In this document: one piece after another, positions 46,968 to 58,464 of the stretch
Layout: each line of letters begins with the position of its first letter
How positions within the stretch are numbered: position 1 is the stretch's first letter
Assembly: GCA_949152475.1 (NCBI GenBank)
Contig: OX424568.1
Coordinates: 20,435,667 to 20,499,666 of the forward strand
Length of the DNA: 64,000 nt
DNA from: Terebella lapidaria
Lineage: Eukaryota > Annelida > Polychaeta > Terebellida > Terebellidae
Direction of reading: 5' to 3'
The notes under the pieces: model-generated
Seen by the model: only the letters and a program-made list of their open reading frames with translations
Database searches by the model: none
What the model was told of the DNA's origin: nothing
Position numbers and translations under genes: made by a program

Positions 46968-48099
46968 GTAAGTGGCTTCACAACTCTTTTGATGTTAATT
47001 GAAAGTTCCATCGAGTGATAAATATGATGTCATTGTTTGTGTGTCCTAACATAGCTGCCAGGCATACATTGATCTATGATCAAAGGCGGTCACTTGCCTT
47101 CGAAGGTGTTTGATGTGTGTTCCTTTGTATTGGGAGTTACATGTTTAATTTCGTGAACTGTTATCAAATGTTCAAAATCCATGCATAATTCATGTATAAT
47201 TAGTTCGATTTTGAAATGGCCATTGATTAGAAGGAATCATAACGACCATGAAAGACAAAGATGTAGGACCAAGTTGATCTCATGATACTCCCAATAATAT
47301 ACGACACTCACAATATTTACTTATACGAGATTTAACCAGTGGGGGATGATCTATGATTCAACAGCTAACCATCAATGGTGCCAACGACATTTGACAATCG
47401 GTCCTGTAGTATATCTCAACAACAAGGCATAGAACTAGACCGATGTCTCATAAACTCTGGTACACAGGTATGCTGGTTCATGCAATGTGAGGCTTATTGT
47501 ATGCCAGAATTGTGTATCACAATTTAGAAGACATCAGAACTCACCGACCAGTCACACCATATCGATTGACCTAAAACACATATACATGTACCTAGACATG
47601 TATACGGTATACATAACCTCGTCCTATTGATTTTATACCGCTTATCATTCTCACTACGGGAGAGTCTTAGGACCAAGCAGAGAAAAATTATGTGGCGTGT
47701 ATATATATGCCATCATTACGGTGCCCCTAATAGGACATGAGAAAATTATTTAGCAAGCTGTATTTCGTCTGGACAAATTGATATTTCGTCTCGACGAATT
47801 ATCATACATATAGATCTAGTCTTTTAGATTCATGAAAGAGTGACAGTTATCCATGTATGTATTTGAGGGGAAGAACAGCCCCCGTTCCTTTGCGTGGACT
47901 GCGTCTTTATCCTCGCTTCAATTAGACCTTTAGGCGCCCTAAGTAGCACCAGTTGGCCCCAATTAAACCCGGAATAGAATCCACTTTGCTTCCAAGGCCT
48001 ATCAATAGTCCCAGACAGCACCCCTCCCTCTTGATTGGGACATACTCACTTCATTTTTGTAATCATACATTGAATCGAGAAGACTATAATGCTTGATAA

Positions 48100-48230
48100 T
48101 TCGTCGGGATGATACCAATTCGTCCAGACGAAATAATAATTCGTCCAGACGGAATACTAATTCGTCCAGACGAAGTACTAGTTCGTCGAAACAAAATACT
48201 AATATGTCCAGACGGAAATATTAATTCGCT
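48100..48230. repeat. 21-bp period dyad repeat upstream of B2
   Basis: Identical to 43805-43935. Confidence 0.9.
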
Positions 48231-48573
48231 TCTTCTAGATAATTGTGATTGGCCAGCATAAAATTTGGCTGTATTGATACCTACATTCCGATCCGTGATA
48301 CTGTAACGAGTTGAGATATACTCACCTCATTATTTTTCCAGCGTGGCCTTGATACTTGCACGTAGCTGGCAGCCTAAATGTAGAATGACTTTCAAAAAGA
48401 GCTTGTTGTTGCTATCCCCCAGAATGTCTGTAAGAAAGTGGTTACTGTTGCAATCAATGGACAGCTATTTATTGATGAACATGAACAGAGCTTTGGATTC
48501 GTGCATGTCCGTGATAAAAATAAAACTCAGGCTTAATTTAATAGAGCGTACTGTGAATTTACAGATCAAGAAC

Positions 48574-50289
48574 ATGGCTGAAGCAACACCAGACGAGGGA
48601 TTCTTGCAGAGACGCCTTGAATGTCCTGTGTGCCTGAACACTTACGACCTCAAGGACCGTGTACCAATGGGATTATACTGCATGCACACAATATGCAAGG
48701 GATGTGTTGACACCCTAGCCAAAAGCCCTCCCATCAAATGTCCAAAGTGTAAAAGATCATCTGATGTGGACGCTCTTCGGAGGAACTTTGGGCTGTGCGA
48801 TGTGCTGGAAAAGCTTTGTCAAGTGTGCTGCAGCAGGGAGATAGTCGCGGAGTGTGATCACTGCCACAAGAATCTCTGCAGTGTTTGTCTTGAAGGCCAC
48901 GCCGAAGTCTTTGAGGATGATGTCACAAAAAGTATGAGTCAACTCCGTGCAGCAGTCAAAGCTTCAGCCGAAATGACCATAGATGAAATAGTTCTTGAGC
49001 GAGAGAGGAAATTCGCAGCAGACACAATAACCAAAATCCAAGGAGAGATCGCAAAATACCAAGAAGAAATCCGAAAACGAGAAGCTGACCTCAAGTCGAA
49101 GGTTACTGAGCTGAGAAACCTGAACGTACAGAAGTACAAAACATGGCAAAAACGTTTAGCTGCTGAGGTTGAGAAATGTAAAGCCTTCCTGGAGACGTCT
49201 GAAGACAAACTACGATCAACTTTAGAGGTGAGATGTCCTACTAAAACACTGGCTGCGATCAACGACGAAACACAGAGGCTGCTGGCAGAGTTACAAGACA
49301 TACAAAAGAGTACACCACCCCCAGTGCAATACAAGTATGTTGGGCCACAGTCATCACCACAAGTGGGTGAAGTCGTTTGCCAAGCGTCGAGTCTGCACGA
49401 AGTCAGGGCGCCCCCTGTGTCACTACCAGTAGATTACACACGAGCGAGATCCATTGCCATGAGTGGCAGTAAGGGCTCAGGCCCAGAGCAGTTCGAAGGG
49501 GATGGTTACGTGACATGTACAGGCGACAAATACATCGTGGCTGATACACATAACCACCGCATCAAGATTTATAACAGAAGTCTCAAAGTTGTGCATATGT
49601 TTGGCGAGAAGGGCACTGAGAGGCATCAATTCCAATTTCCACGTGGGGTGTGTGTGAGTCCAACTGGTGAACTGTATGTCAGTGACACGTGTAACCATAG
49701 TGTTAAAGTATATGACACAAAGTACCAGCTGGTTCGAAGTTTCGGTAGCTATGGATCAGGTGACGATCAGGTGAAGTTTCCCAGAGGTTTGGCTTTCACC
49801 TCCACAGGAGAGCTGCTTGTTGCTGACGGTGGCAATCACAGAGTGAAGGTGCTGACACCAGGCGGGAGATACATCAGGAGTATCGGGTCACAAGGTGAGG
49901 GACTTGGCCAGTTTAAGGAGAGACCTTCATGTGTGGCTGTCACACTAGATGGCAGTCATGTGCTGGTCAGTGAGAAGGATGGAGCCAGGTTACTGAAGTT
50001 CACACTGGATGGGGTCTATGTGCAGGACTTGTCATCTATTGTATCAAAAACTCAACACTCAGTCAAAATATTTGGTTTCACAATTGACAACGTGGGAAAT
50101 ATTATCATTGGTGACATTGTTAATCACCAGCTGATTGTGCTGAATGCCCAGGATCAGTTTGTGTGTGCCATGTGGAAGAAAGGAAACCAGCCGGGAGAAC
50201 TGCTGGGGCCACAGAGTGTCAGTGTCAATGGTAACAGGCTGCTGGTGTATGAGTGTGGAAATGTTCGTATTCAAATCTTCGAAGCATAG
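48574..50289 (+). CDS. TRIM-NHL protein B2 (identical to B1)
   Basis: 571 residues, the same in every position as B1, including all zinc ligands and all six NHL blades. Its acceptor is at 48564, coding exon from 48565. It has its own full 5' exon, dyad repeat and 3' flank inside the 4295-bp unit, so if the duplication is real both genes should be expressed alike. Identity with B1 leaves recent tandem duplication, gene conversion or mis-assembly as explanations. Confidence 0.92.
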   Translation: MAEATPDEGFLQRRLECPVCLNTYDLKDRVPMGLYCMHTICKGCVDTLAKSPPIKCPKCKRSSDVDALRRNFGLCDVLEKLCQVCCSREIVAECDHCHKNLCSVCLEGHAEVFEDDVTKSMSQLRAAVKASAEMTIDEIVLERERKFAADTITKIQGEIAKYQEEIRKREADLKSKVTELRNLNVQKYKTWQKRLAAEVEKCKAFLETSEDKLRSTLEVRCPTKTLAAINDETQRLLAELQDIQKSTPPPVQYKYVGPQSSPQVGEVVCQASSLHEVRAPPVSLPVDYTRARSIAMSGSKGSGPEQFEGDGYVTCTGDKYIVADTHNHRIKIYNRSLKVVHMFGEKGTERHQFQFPRGVCVSPTGELYVSDTCNHSVKVYDTKYQLVRSFGSYGSGDDQVKFPRGLAFTSTGELLVADGGNHRVKVLTPGGRYIRSIGSQGEGLGQFKERPSCVAVTLDGSHVLVSEKDGARLLKFTLDGVYVQDLSSIVSKTQHSVKIFGFTIDNVGNIIIGDIVNHQLIVLNAQDQFVCAMWKKGNQPGELLGPQSVSVNGNRLLVYECGNVRIQIFEA

Positions 50290-50813
50290 TTAGAAATGAT
50301 GTCTGATATTCGACGATTATCAGTATATGATCTGTCACTGTCCGTTTGTTTCCTTTCCATACTGGCATCAAAATTACATCACATGATTACCATCCAGTAT
50401 GAGACTATCAAATACCCTCTCTGGACGATTTTAACTTGCCTTTGGTTTTAAAGAACTTATTGGCGCTCACACAAAGCCCGACTAAAACTTTTTATTGTTA
50501 TAATCTCTTTCACAGTGCATGGATATAATTCCTATCGAATATGGTGACATGATGAATACACCAAATATGGACTTTGCACATAGAACATCTTCGTGATCAG
50601 AGATGTAGGCCTATATCCCTGTATGAACGATATATTGTATAAAATAATATCACACATTCAAAAATACTGAATGTGAATAACCTTCTCTCGGAAAACATGC
50701 ATCATTATGTGACATCCTATGAGTATGATAAGAGCAAGAATTGCCTAAATCGACGTTGTCCACTACTCCTTTGACATGATCAGTTACTATTCGATGTTCC
50801 TTCCCAGTTGTAA
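50290..50813 (+). other. 3' flank of B2 and junction to repeat DNA
   Basis: To 50700 identical to the B1 flank; 50701-50813 continues the ancestral flank, then the hairpin-ended repeat begins. No gene. Confidence 0.5.
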
Positions 50814-51872
50814 GGCCCTTTGGGCCGATAAGCTATTATCGTGGTTTTTTTGTCCGTCATCTGTCGTCCGTCGTCCGTCCGTCGTCCGTCGTCCGTCCGG
50901 GTCTGTAACTTTTTTTTGGCATGAAGAATTTCCCCATAAATTTGTCAGAATATACCTTAGGCCAATATCTAGAAATAGTTTTTAAGTTTTTTTGATTGAA
51001 TCGTTCTTGCTGATTTGGCGGCCATTTTTGACGAAAAATTACCAATTTTCGACTTTGGTGGCCATTTTCTCAAAAACCGTCTGATCAGTTTTGAGATTTT
51101 CGTTTCAAAACATTCCTCTCATGTACCTCTATTACATGTATAAGTTTCGTTGCCCTTGAATCGCCGGTCTGCATGTGGCGGCCATTTTGAAAAAGTTTTT
51201 GGTCTCAAATAAAGTCACTATTCGTTTTGAGCCAATTCCGGCAAAAGAAAAAAAAAATGCATTGATGCAATTGTCGCATCACTTTTTCAGGGACCCCAAT
51301 AACCAGAACCATAATACTTTTTTTTTTTGGCCATTGAAAATTTTTTTGGACTTTGAAATTTCACTCAATTTTTCCTTCATAATGGGAGCTATGCAGAGTA
51401 ATCTCATAGAACACTTTAAGATATAGCCTAAGTATTGGCACATTCAAATGGGAAATCATATATTGAGGTTTGAGTGGTGACCTTGAATTTGACCTTCAAT
51501 GACCTTGAAAGGTCAAAACGACCTTTTTTCGTCGAAAAAACGATGAATTTTGCCTTTGGTGGCCATTTTCTCGAAATCTATTCAGATAGTTTTCTTCAAA
51601 ATTATGTATAAGATTCTCGTTATGTACCTTTGTGATGTGTATAAGTTTTGTTGCCTTTGAATCGACTGTCTGTGAAAATTTGTCATTAACGAAAAAAATC
51701 TTTCAAGATGTAACTTGATTTCGTATTATAGTCCATACAGAAAATGTGTTTCTATCAACATTTACGAACATGTTTTAACATATAGATTTTAACATCAGTG
51801 TAACAATTTATATGTATTCAGTATTCTACGCAATTCACATGATTGCCGGTAAGCTACAGCACCCTTGGTGCT
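50814..51872. repeat. Hairpin-ended repeat family 1, copy 3
   Basis: Left hairpin GGCCC-TTT-GGGCC (50814-50826), then GATAAGCTATTATCGTGG and a GTCCGTCGTCCGTCC tract. Right end GGTAAGCTAC and hairpin AGCACC-CTT-GGTGCT (51858-51872). Stem sequences differ from copies 1 and 2 but pairing is kept. Confidence 0.7.
51266..51330. repeat. About 64-bp exact repeat, also at 52147-52210
   Basis: TGCAATTGTCGCATCACTTT through CCATAATACTTTTTTTT occurs twice about 880 bp apart, once inside the family 1 repeat and once outside it. Confidence 0.85.
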
Positions 51873-53859
51873 ATGTTTTTGTTAGTGAATTGACACCCGT
51901 ACACCGATTTTTGGGAGATAATGATCAAGTAAACTGATCCCGAGTGTCTTTGACATTACAAAACTTGGTGTATGGCTGGCCAAACAGGGCAAATTCAACC
52001 GGGTCGCTTATCAACAGCCAAGTTTAGGGGAAAATGGCTGGCCAAATGGGCCATATTTGACCGGATCAGTCATCGGCCGCCAATTTCAGCAAAAATAAAA
52101 AAATAAAAATAAAATAAAATAATAGGAATTAAAAAAAAAAGAAAATTGCAATTGTCGCATCACTTTTTCAGGGACCCCAATAACCAGAACCATAATACTT
52201 TTTTTTTGGCCTAATCGTTTTGACTTGTTTTATTCACCGTAATTCGTGGCCTGATTCGGAGTTTTAGACATTTCTTAGATCGATTCCCACTCGCACACAG
52301 ACAATAAGACCATAGACATGTCGCAGCGGCTGACATATACAGGCGTTCAAACACATTGGACATGAAAGAAACAGCTATGAATGAAAGTACTCAGCCTACC
52401 AAGTTCAGCGACGCCTAATGATACCTTGGCAGGGGCGTAGCCGGAGATTATCGAAGTGTACTCAAAATCCTCAACAACCCGGTCTGGGGGGTTGGGGGGC
52501 GCCGAAAGCCCCCCAAGAAAATTTTTAGTTACGACACTTTCTGGAAGCCATTATAAGCTATATTAGGGACTGCATTCAACTTTGTTTTTCAATATTTTGG
52601 CCACAAATGTTGAGAATTATTTAAATATTTTAAACATTTAATTTTTTTAACATTTTCTGGAAGCCTCCCGAAAATATATTAGGCAGCGCATTCAACAATT
52701 TTTCATTCAATATTTTGACTGAAAATGTTAGAAATTATTAAATATGTTTTAAACAGTGAAAAATATATAGTATTTTAGCAATTTAGCGTTTTCCCGATAT
52801 TTTACATATGTAAAAGCGTTCAAGCAGTTCTTTCAAGTAAAAATATTTTGAATTATTGCTACACTTTCAGTAATGCATAAATTCGACTTATCATGTCATA
52901 TGAATAGTGGTGGAATATTATGTTGAAAACTGGCATACATTTCCTGCAAGTGGACAAGCAGGAAATATGCAGCACGAGGTACTCTTATAATTTTACAAAA
53001 TTCGATTTCGGATTTATTACTGGTAAATTATCAAGTGAAAGACGTCGTTTGAGTCTGTCTATTGGAACCAATTAAGGCTCATGTTAACTGAATTTTTAGG
53101 TTTTGCCAAGTGGTTCAACACTATTAGAAACAAGTGTGGACGACAAATAGGGTGGCACAGGTTTCTACCTCAGAGAGTACTTATATAGGAAACCTCACCA
53201 AAAAAAACACCAATGGGCTCAGTCGGTGTAAATAAGTTATATCTAGTCTGCTCAAATTGTTATAGTAATATTGCGTGTAGGTCACTCAGTTCTAGATTTA
53301 CTCTTTGTTAGAGTCTGTAGTACTGTAGGCCTAATGAACGATCATGGTCAGACCGACACTGCCGAGGAGGATGGGGGGATAGGTAGTAAGTGGTGTAACT
53401 TGTGTTTTGTGTAACCTTTGAATCACTTGCAAAATTGATGATTTATAACCATTCGGTAAAAATTTCCGACACATGTTTTTGTCGTTTCTTGATCACACTT
53501 CACTCTCCACTCTCACTGACACCAAGGTCCTTATTCAATATTGAATGCCTTAGTCAGCATTCGGTTTAGCATTCGATGTCATTTATGGCTGTTTATTGGC
53601 ATACATGTACAGGGAACATATAAACAATAATACAACAAGTTGCGTGCTTTTATTGGATTCGTTATTTTTTGTTTTTTTTTATGTCAGCAATTAATGTGTA
53701 CGCAACTGCGTACGTGCGTACGCCTAGCTTAGCGCCTGCTTGGTATTACTTGACGTACTTCACACATGAGAGTTAAATGGCAATTGTCTAGGTCTTATGG
53801 ATCTGATCAAAATCAAGATCTTTTTCTGCAATATGTAGTCCACCTGAACTTATCCAAAA
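51873..53859. other. Repeat-derived and unassigned DNA
   Basis: Contains the second copy of the 64-bp repeat (52147-52210), an A-rich block (52095-52140) and GGGGCGTAGCCGGAG...GGTTGGGGGGCGCCGAAAGCCCCCC (about 52432-52520), a typical interspersed repeat. GTACTCAAAATCCTCAACA is shared with 13118-13136. No gene supported. Confidence 0.45.
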
Positions 53860-54780
53860 ATCAACGAGACTCAGGCATGGACCGGACCAGCTGTACACAT
53901 CAGAAACGCTTAGTTATTGCTGTCTGGTTTGGTGTACTGGTAACTGGTGTATTTTGCGCATACCTGTCGTTTTCCTGATGTTCATATATGCGTAAAACTG
54001 GAGGTGAACTGAGCATTAGTAATAGTGGATGAGTCATATATATTTGAGTCAAGAACTTGAATTTTTTATTACTCTTTTGGGCATCAGAATGTTGTATAAT
54101 CAATCACTGTTAATCACTATTGAAAGTTGTAAACCTCATCTGGTTATCTTGAAATCTGATAATTGTATGAACAAAAATATCACATACAAATTAAATTCGT
54201 ACAAATAAAATGACATTTTCAAAACCATACGATATTGTGACAAACTTTAAATTGCATCATCAGTTTGAACGGTATAGTGTGATTCGAATGTAGGAGATGC
54301 AAATAGACTTTCCCAGGGTGAAAGTCTCTTTAACGGTTGAAAAAGCCTCATTCGTTAAACGGTATATTCAAGGTATGTAGGATGATTATTTTATCTTCTC
54401 CTGTCTTACTTGGGAATTTCTTCGAATGTGTTGTCATCATACACACCATGTTTTTGTTCAGCCATAGTTTCAGTTTGACTGAAAAAAGTATGAAGCTTCA
54501 AATGTGCTATTTTATTGAGTCTGTCGTGTATTTTACTTTTTGTCACAGTCATCATTATTCTTATGCTATCACAGACCTAACAAGCCAAAGGATAACTAGT
54601 GTCCATTAAATAGTCTTTCGGATTGGTGCAACGTGCTGAGGAGTGTTTGATTCCGGTTTTTGGAAATGAAGTTTCAATTATATTGCAATGGAAATCTTTT
54701 ACATTCATTTTGAATACTAGTATTGTACATATATCTTCTCCAACATTAGTACTAATAAAGAGTTTTAAACGAATCTTGTT
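53860..54780. repeat. Low-copy paralogous segment, copy 1
   Basis: Aligns with 61545-62345: GGACCGGACCAGCTGTAC against GGACCAGACCAGCTACAC, GGAGGTGAACTGAGCATTAG against GGAGGTGAACTACGCATTAG, and ACAAGCCAAAGGAT in both. A frame from 53878 starts MDRTSCTHQKRLVIAVWFG and is hydrophobic, but the paralogue does not conserve it. Either decayed gene DNA or old flank. Confidence 0.6.
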
Positions 54781-54785
54781 TTAAT

Positions 54786-56714
54786 AGGGTATTTCAGCAG
54801 AAATGCCTTTTGATTTTGTCCAAAAAAAAATCTTTTCTTTGTTTCTCTTGTTTTTTTTTCACTTTTTGGTTTCCGCATGATAACTTCAGTTTGCCTCGAT
54901 GTATCTTTGCCAAATTTTCACCGCTAATCAGAAATGTTGTGTAGAAGAAACCTATTGTTTTTGAGCCGGCTCCGGGGACTTTGAGGTTCGTGAGGATGAA
55001 ATCAATGTTTCTGACTTCCGCACTATAACTCAAAACATATTTTGGCAATGACTGTGGAACTTTGCATAGAGGTTCATATATCACCAGGGAAGAAGCCTAT
55101 TGATTTTTCACCATATATTGCGCACATTGCGAGTGTGTAGTCCGTGTGTAATAATATTTAAGGATGTATTGCGAATATCGTTGTATTTGCTGCATGAGTT
55201 CCTTCCTACATGATGAATATATGGCATTTCAAGTGTATTGTTCACTGCAGTAGCTTGATGTGTACTATAGCTGGGTATTTACATATGAATGTGTATGAAT
55301 GTGTGCTCATTCTATAGTATATTTAAATGGCGGCTAGTATATTAAAAATCATATCACACATGTGTCTTGTGGTTCTGTGTCTCCATCCTTGTGACCATGT
55401 ACATCATCCCTAATCCCTGAGTCATCCTTCTCGTCATCCGTGGTGTCCTTCCTCATCCTTTTGAAGCTTTTTCTGCTAAAAAAATGAACAAAATGAACAC
55501 GTATGCAACTGGCAGAAATTGAATAATTTTTGTGTGTGTGTGAATATGGATACAATGCCATAAATAAGCTATGAGCAAAGCTATATAATATGAAGGTTTA
55601 ATAATACTTTTTACTAAATGATATGGAATACACTTGCAAAGATGAGCAATTATTTAGTAAATACCTTCTTGGTCGTGATTGGATTCTGGCATTCTTCAGA
55701 AGGGTTCATTGTTCATGAAGTGCTGAAAAAAAGATCCCTGCTATAAGTTGGAAAGAAATGTAATATATTGATTCAAAAAGTATTACATTCATTCAGTCTT
55801 TAATTATAATTTATAGATCTACATCCATGTACATGGTTATATTCACATACTATACCATTTAACATTAGCTCACATGAATTATAATATACGTGTGCTACAG
55901 TCTACACTCTCCTTTAGATACAATTTGTAATTAGATCTAATACATCTACCTGTATTAAAAACAAAAATAATTATAACGATATTCATTTAAAGTTTTGAGA
56001 AGACCCCTCAACCGTCTGACTGAACGAAAGTACTAGTAACGTTAGGTCAGTCCGTTTCACAGCGCTAGACCTAGTGACGATGATAATACGATTATCGATC
56101 TACCGTATGTAACATCCGTCGCACAACTTTTGTACAGCTGAACATATACCTATATCCCAAATATCTAGTTATACAGTAGAACCATATTTAGTACTCATAC
56201 ATATCATACAAACTTACCTCGGAGCAAACCAGGGAGCAAACGTAGAAATGTTTCGTGATGTTGGTGATGTTGAGTTCGTTGTGTGGCCTGCCACAGCTTC
56301 TGATCCAAACATTTGTCTCGATTTCTTTTAGGTTTAGGAAACGGAATAAAGTGCAAACCAGGAAACGGAAACTTTTGTGGATATCTAGAATCATTCCTGC
56401 ACTTGGCATAACAACATTGTTTTCCAGGCATTCCGAAATTAAATGTTATGAGATTTCCACCAAACAGTCATGCGGAGCTGTCATCAACGAAAAAACGGCG
56501 CCAAAAAACATGTGCTGATTTGCCGGACTTTTGCTTGGGATGTTTGTGTTACCAGGGGCGTATCACTGTTTAGCGTTTTGATTGGTTGATTGAATATTAC
56601 GTAAAATATCCTGGAAATATCTTATAGATCTTATTCGTCATGTTTTTCCTGAGTCAGCATTTTGTTTTTCAACCTGAAATGCCTCCAAGGCCTTTAGGCC
56701 TTGACGTCTAGTTT
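54786..56714. repeat. Hairpin-ended repeat family 2, copy B, carrying a THAP relic
   Basis: Left end GGTATTTCAGCAGAAATGCCTTTTG; right end GAAATGCCTCCAAGGCCTTTAGGCCTTGACGTCTAGTTT, the same two termini as at 24443-25988. The first ~320 bp are shared with that copy, then the interior is unrelated: instead of the 147-bp repeat it holds a decayed THAP-domain gene. Confidence 0.7.
55349..56431 (-). pseudogene. Decayed THAP-domain gene
   Basis: Exon 1 (56431 to about 56230) starts MPGKQCCYAKCRNDSR and includes FIPFPKPKRNRDKC. The C-terminal half of the domain, WIRSCGRPHNELNITNITKH followed by FYVCSL, is in the next frame; one extra base in a T-run near 56308 causes the shift. Exon 2 (55722-55665) begins HFMNNEP, completing the C2-CH site as VCSL-HF, but a further frameshift/stop follows. 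A possible last exon (55475-55349) encodes a charged tail with KDTTDDEKDDSGIRDDV. THAP domains are C2CH zinc DNA-binding modules found in P-element transposases and in host proteins. The splice donor that joins the CH pair (CTG|GTTTGC) is weak; a better GAG|GTAAGT lies 12 bases on. It lies inside a mobile repeat and is probably non-functional. Confidence 0.65.
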
Positions 56715-56783
56715 AGATCTAAATCACTATCCATGCTGCTCGAGTTGTATTACACTATGATCACATTTAGCTTATGAATAGCT

Positions 56784-56908
56784 GGCCCAAGTATCATCTC
56801 CTGCGCCTTCCTCTATATTCCATAAGGATTAAAAAGGTGACAGACGGATTAAATGGCATTCATATAGTAGACGAGTAGTATTAAGGCGCAGTGTATGATA
56901 CTTGGGCC
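56784..56908. mobile_element. 125-bp MITE with 14-bp inverted repeats and 8-bp target duplication
   Basis: Termini GGCCCAAGTATCAT (56784-56797) and ATGATACTTGGGCC (56895-56908) are perfect complements, with imperfect pairing continuing to about 26 bp (CTGCGCCTT). The target duplication is GAATAGCT at 56776-56783 and 56909-56916. An 8-bp duplication fits the hAT superfamily. A truncated relative is at 15700. Confidence 0.9.
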
Positions 56909-56985
56909 GAATAGCTTATGGGAATTACTCTCATAATAGCTAATGAATAGCTTATGGGAATTACTCTCATGATAGAGTAATGATA
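56909..56985. repeat. Short direct repeat GAATAGCTTATGGGAATTAC
   Basis: Two near-identical copies (from 56909 and 56945) followed by GATAGAGTAAT units, directly at the 5' end of the truncated LINE. Confidence 0.7.
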
Positions 56986-58464
56986 GAGTAACCTATTATT
57001 GCACGGCCTCTAACTCACATTATTAACCTATCTTTATCCACAGGACAAATCCCACAAGACCTTAAATCTGCACGTGTGACCCCACTACACAAGAAAGGTA
57101 CCAAAACAGACTGTGGTAACTATCGTCCTGTTTCTATCCTCAGTATTATCTCTAAAATTCTAGAAAAGGTTGTTTTCCAGCAGATGGAGTCGTATCTGAT
57201 GGAAAGCAAATTGCTTTATGAACATCAATCGGGCTTCAGATCGGCCCACTCCACAGATACATGCCTGGTCCATCTGATAGATTACATCAAACAGGAGGGA
57301 GACAATGGCAAGTACACGGGCATGGTACTTCTGGATTTGCAAAAAGCATTTGATACGGTCGATCATCATATCCTAATGAATAAGTTGAAAGCCATTGGTC
57401 TCGGAAGGCAGTCGCTGAGATGGTTTGAGTCCTATTTGACCGGTAGAACTCAGGTTGTTGGCATTGGTGGCACCCTGTCAACAATTGAAACTGTCAAATG
57501 TGGAGTACCACAGGGGTCGATATTAGGACCTCAACTGTTCTTGATATATGTAAACGATCTGCCTTCTGCGGTTACATGTAAAACACTCCTTTATGCTGAT
57601 GATACAGCATTGCTGGTTAGCGGAAAGAATACTGCAGATATTGAACAAGCTCTTGCCACCGAGCTTCATGCAGTTCAAGAGTGGTTAATCGAGAACAAGC
57701 TGTCATTACATTTGGGCAAAACCGAATCTATATTGTTCGGATCAAAACGTAAAATTAGCAAATCGGAAAACTTGCATATTAAATGTGGAGAAAATGACAT
57801 TGCTTACAAAAGCAATGTCAAGTATCTTGGATTAACTCTCGAACAGGATCTATCAGGTGAGAGTGTTGCCCGAAACGTTATCAAGAAGTGTAATGACAGA
57901 CTAAGGTTTTTGTATCGTCAGGCCAGAAACCTCAATATCGAAACCAGACGAACTTTGGTCTCTGCACTTGTTCAGTGCCATTTGGACTATGCCTGTTCGG
58001 CATGGTATTCTGGTCTCACCCAACGATACAAAACCAAACTTCAAACCACTCAAAACAAGATGATACGTTTCATCTTGCAGCCACCAGCAAGAGCCCATAT
58101 AGGCTATACTGAGTTTAGGAGGGTCGGTATGTTACCCACTCATCTACGCGTGACCCAACTAAAACTAAACCACATTTTTAATATAATACATAACCAAGCA
58201 CCAACCTATCTAAATGCAAATGTTAAATGGGTCCGAGATCAACACACAGTCAATACACGATCCAGTAATACCGCATTATCCGTCCCTGCAGTTAAGACTA
58301 AGCACTTCGGCCAAACATCTTTCTTCTACACTGCTATAACTGCATGGAATGACCTACCCACTGACATCCACACAATACCAACTAAACAAGCCTTTAAAGT
58401 AGCAGTAAGAAATTTCCTCTTTCAAAAAGTAGCTAGCGATGAAAATAATGCTTTTATCTATTAA
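56986..58464 (+). mobile_element. 5'-truncated LINE with a long intact reverse transcriptase frame
   Basis: The frame is open from 56986 to TAA at 58462-58464. Recognisable LINE sequence starts at about 57001 (ARPLTHIINLSLSTGQIPQDL). Counting from 57076, motifs are NYRPVSILS (15-23), LLDLQKAFDTVDHH (85-98), GVPQGSILGP (143-152) and YADD (173-176). These are followed by YLGLTLEQ and the usual thumb and C-terminal region ending AVRNFLFQKVASDENNAFIY. The endonuclease and N-terminal part are missing, so it cannot move on its own, but no stop or frameshift has yet accumulated. It is a different lineage from the LINE at 9953. AT-rich sequence to about 58610 is its 3' tail. Confidence 0.9.

Larger units (their letters stand above)
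46406..50700 (+). repeat. 4295-bp TRIM-B tandem unit, copy 2
   Basis: Exact repeat of 42111-46405. After 50700 the flank continues naturally (ATCATTATGTGACATCC, with a relative at 59067). The duplication joined GGAAAACATGC to AATTGTTC at 46405/46406. Confidence 0.97.
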
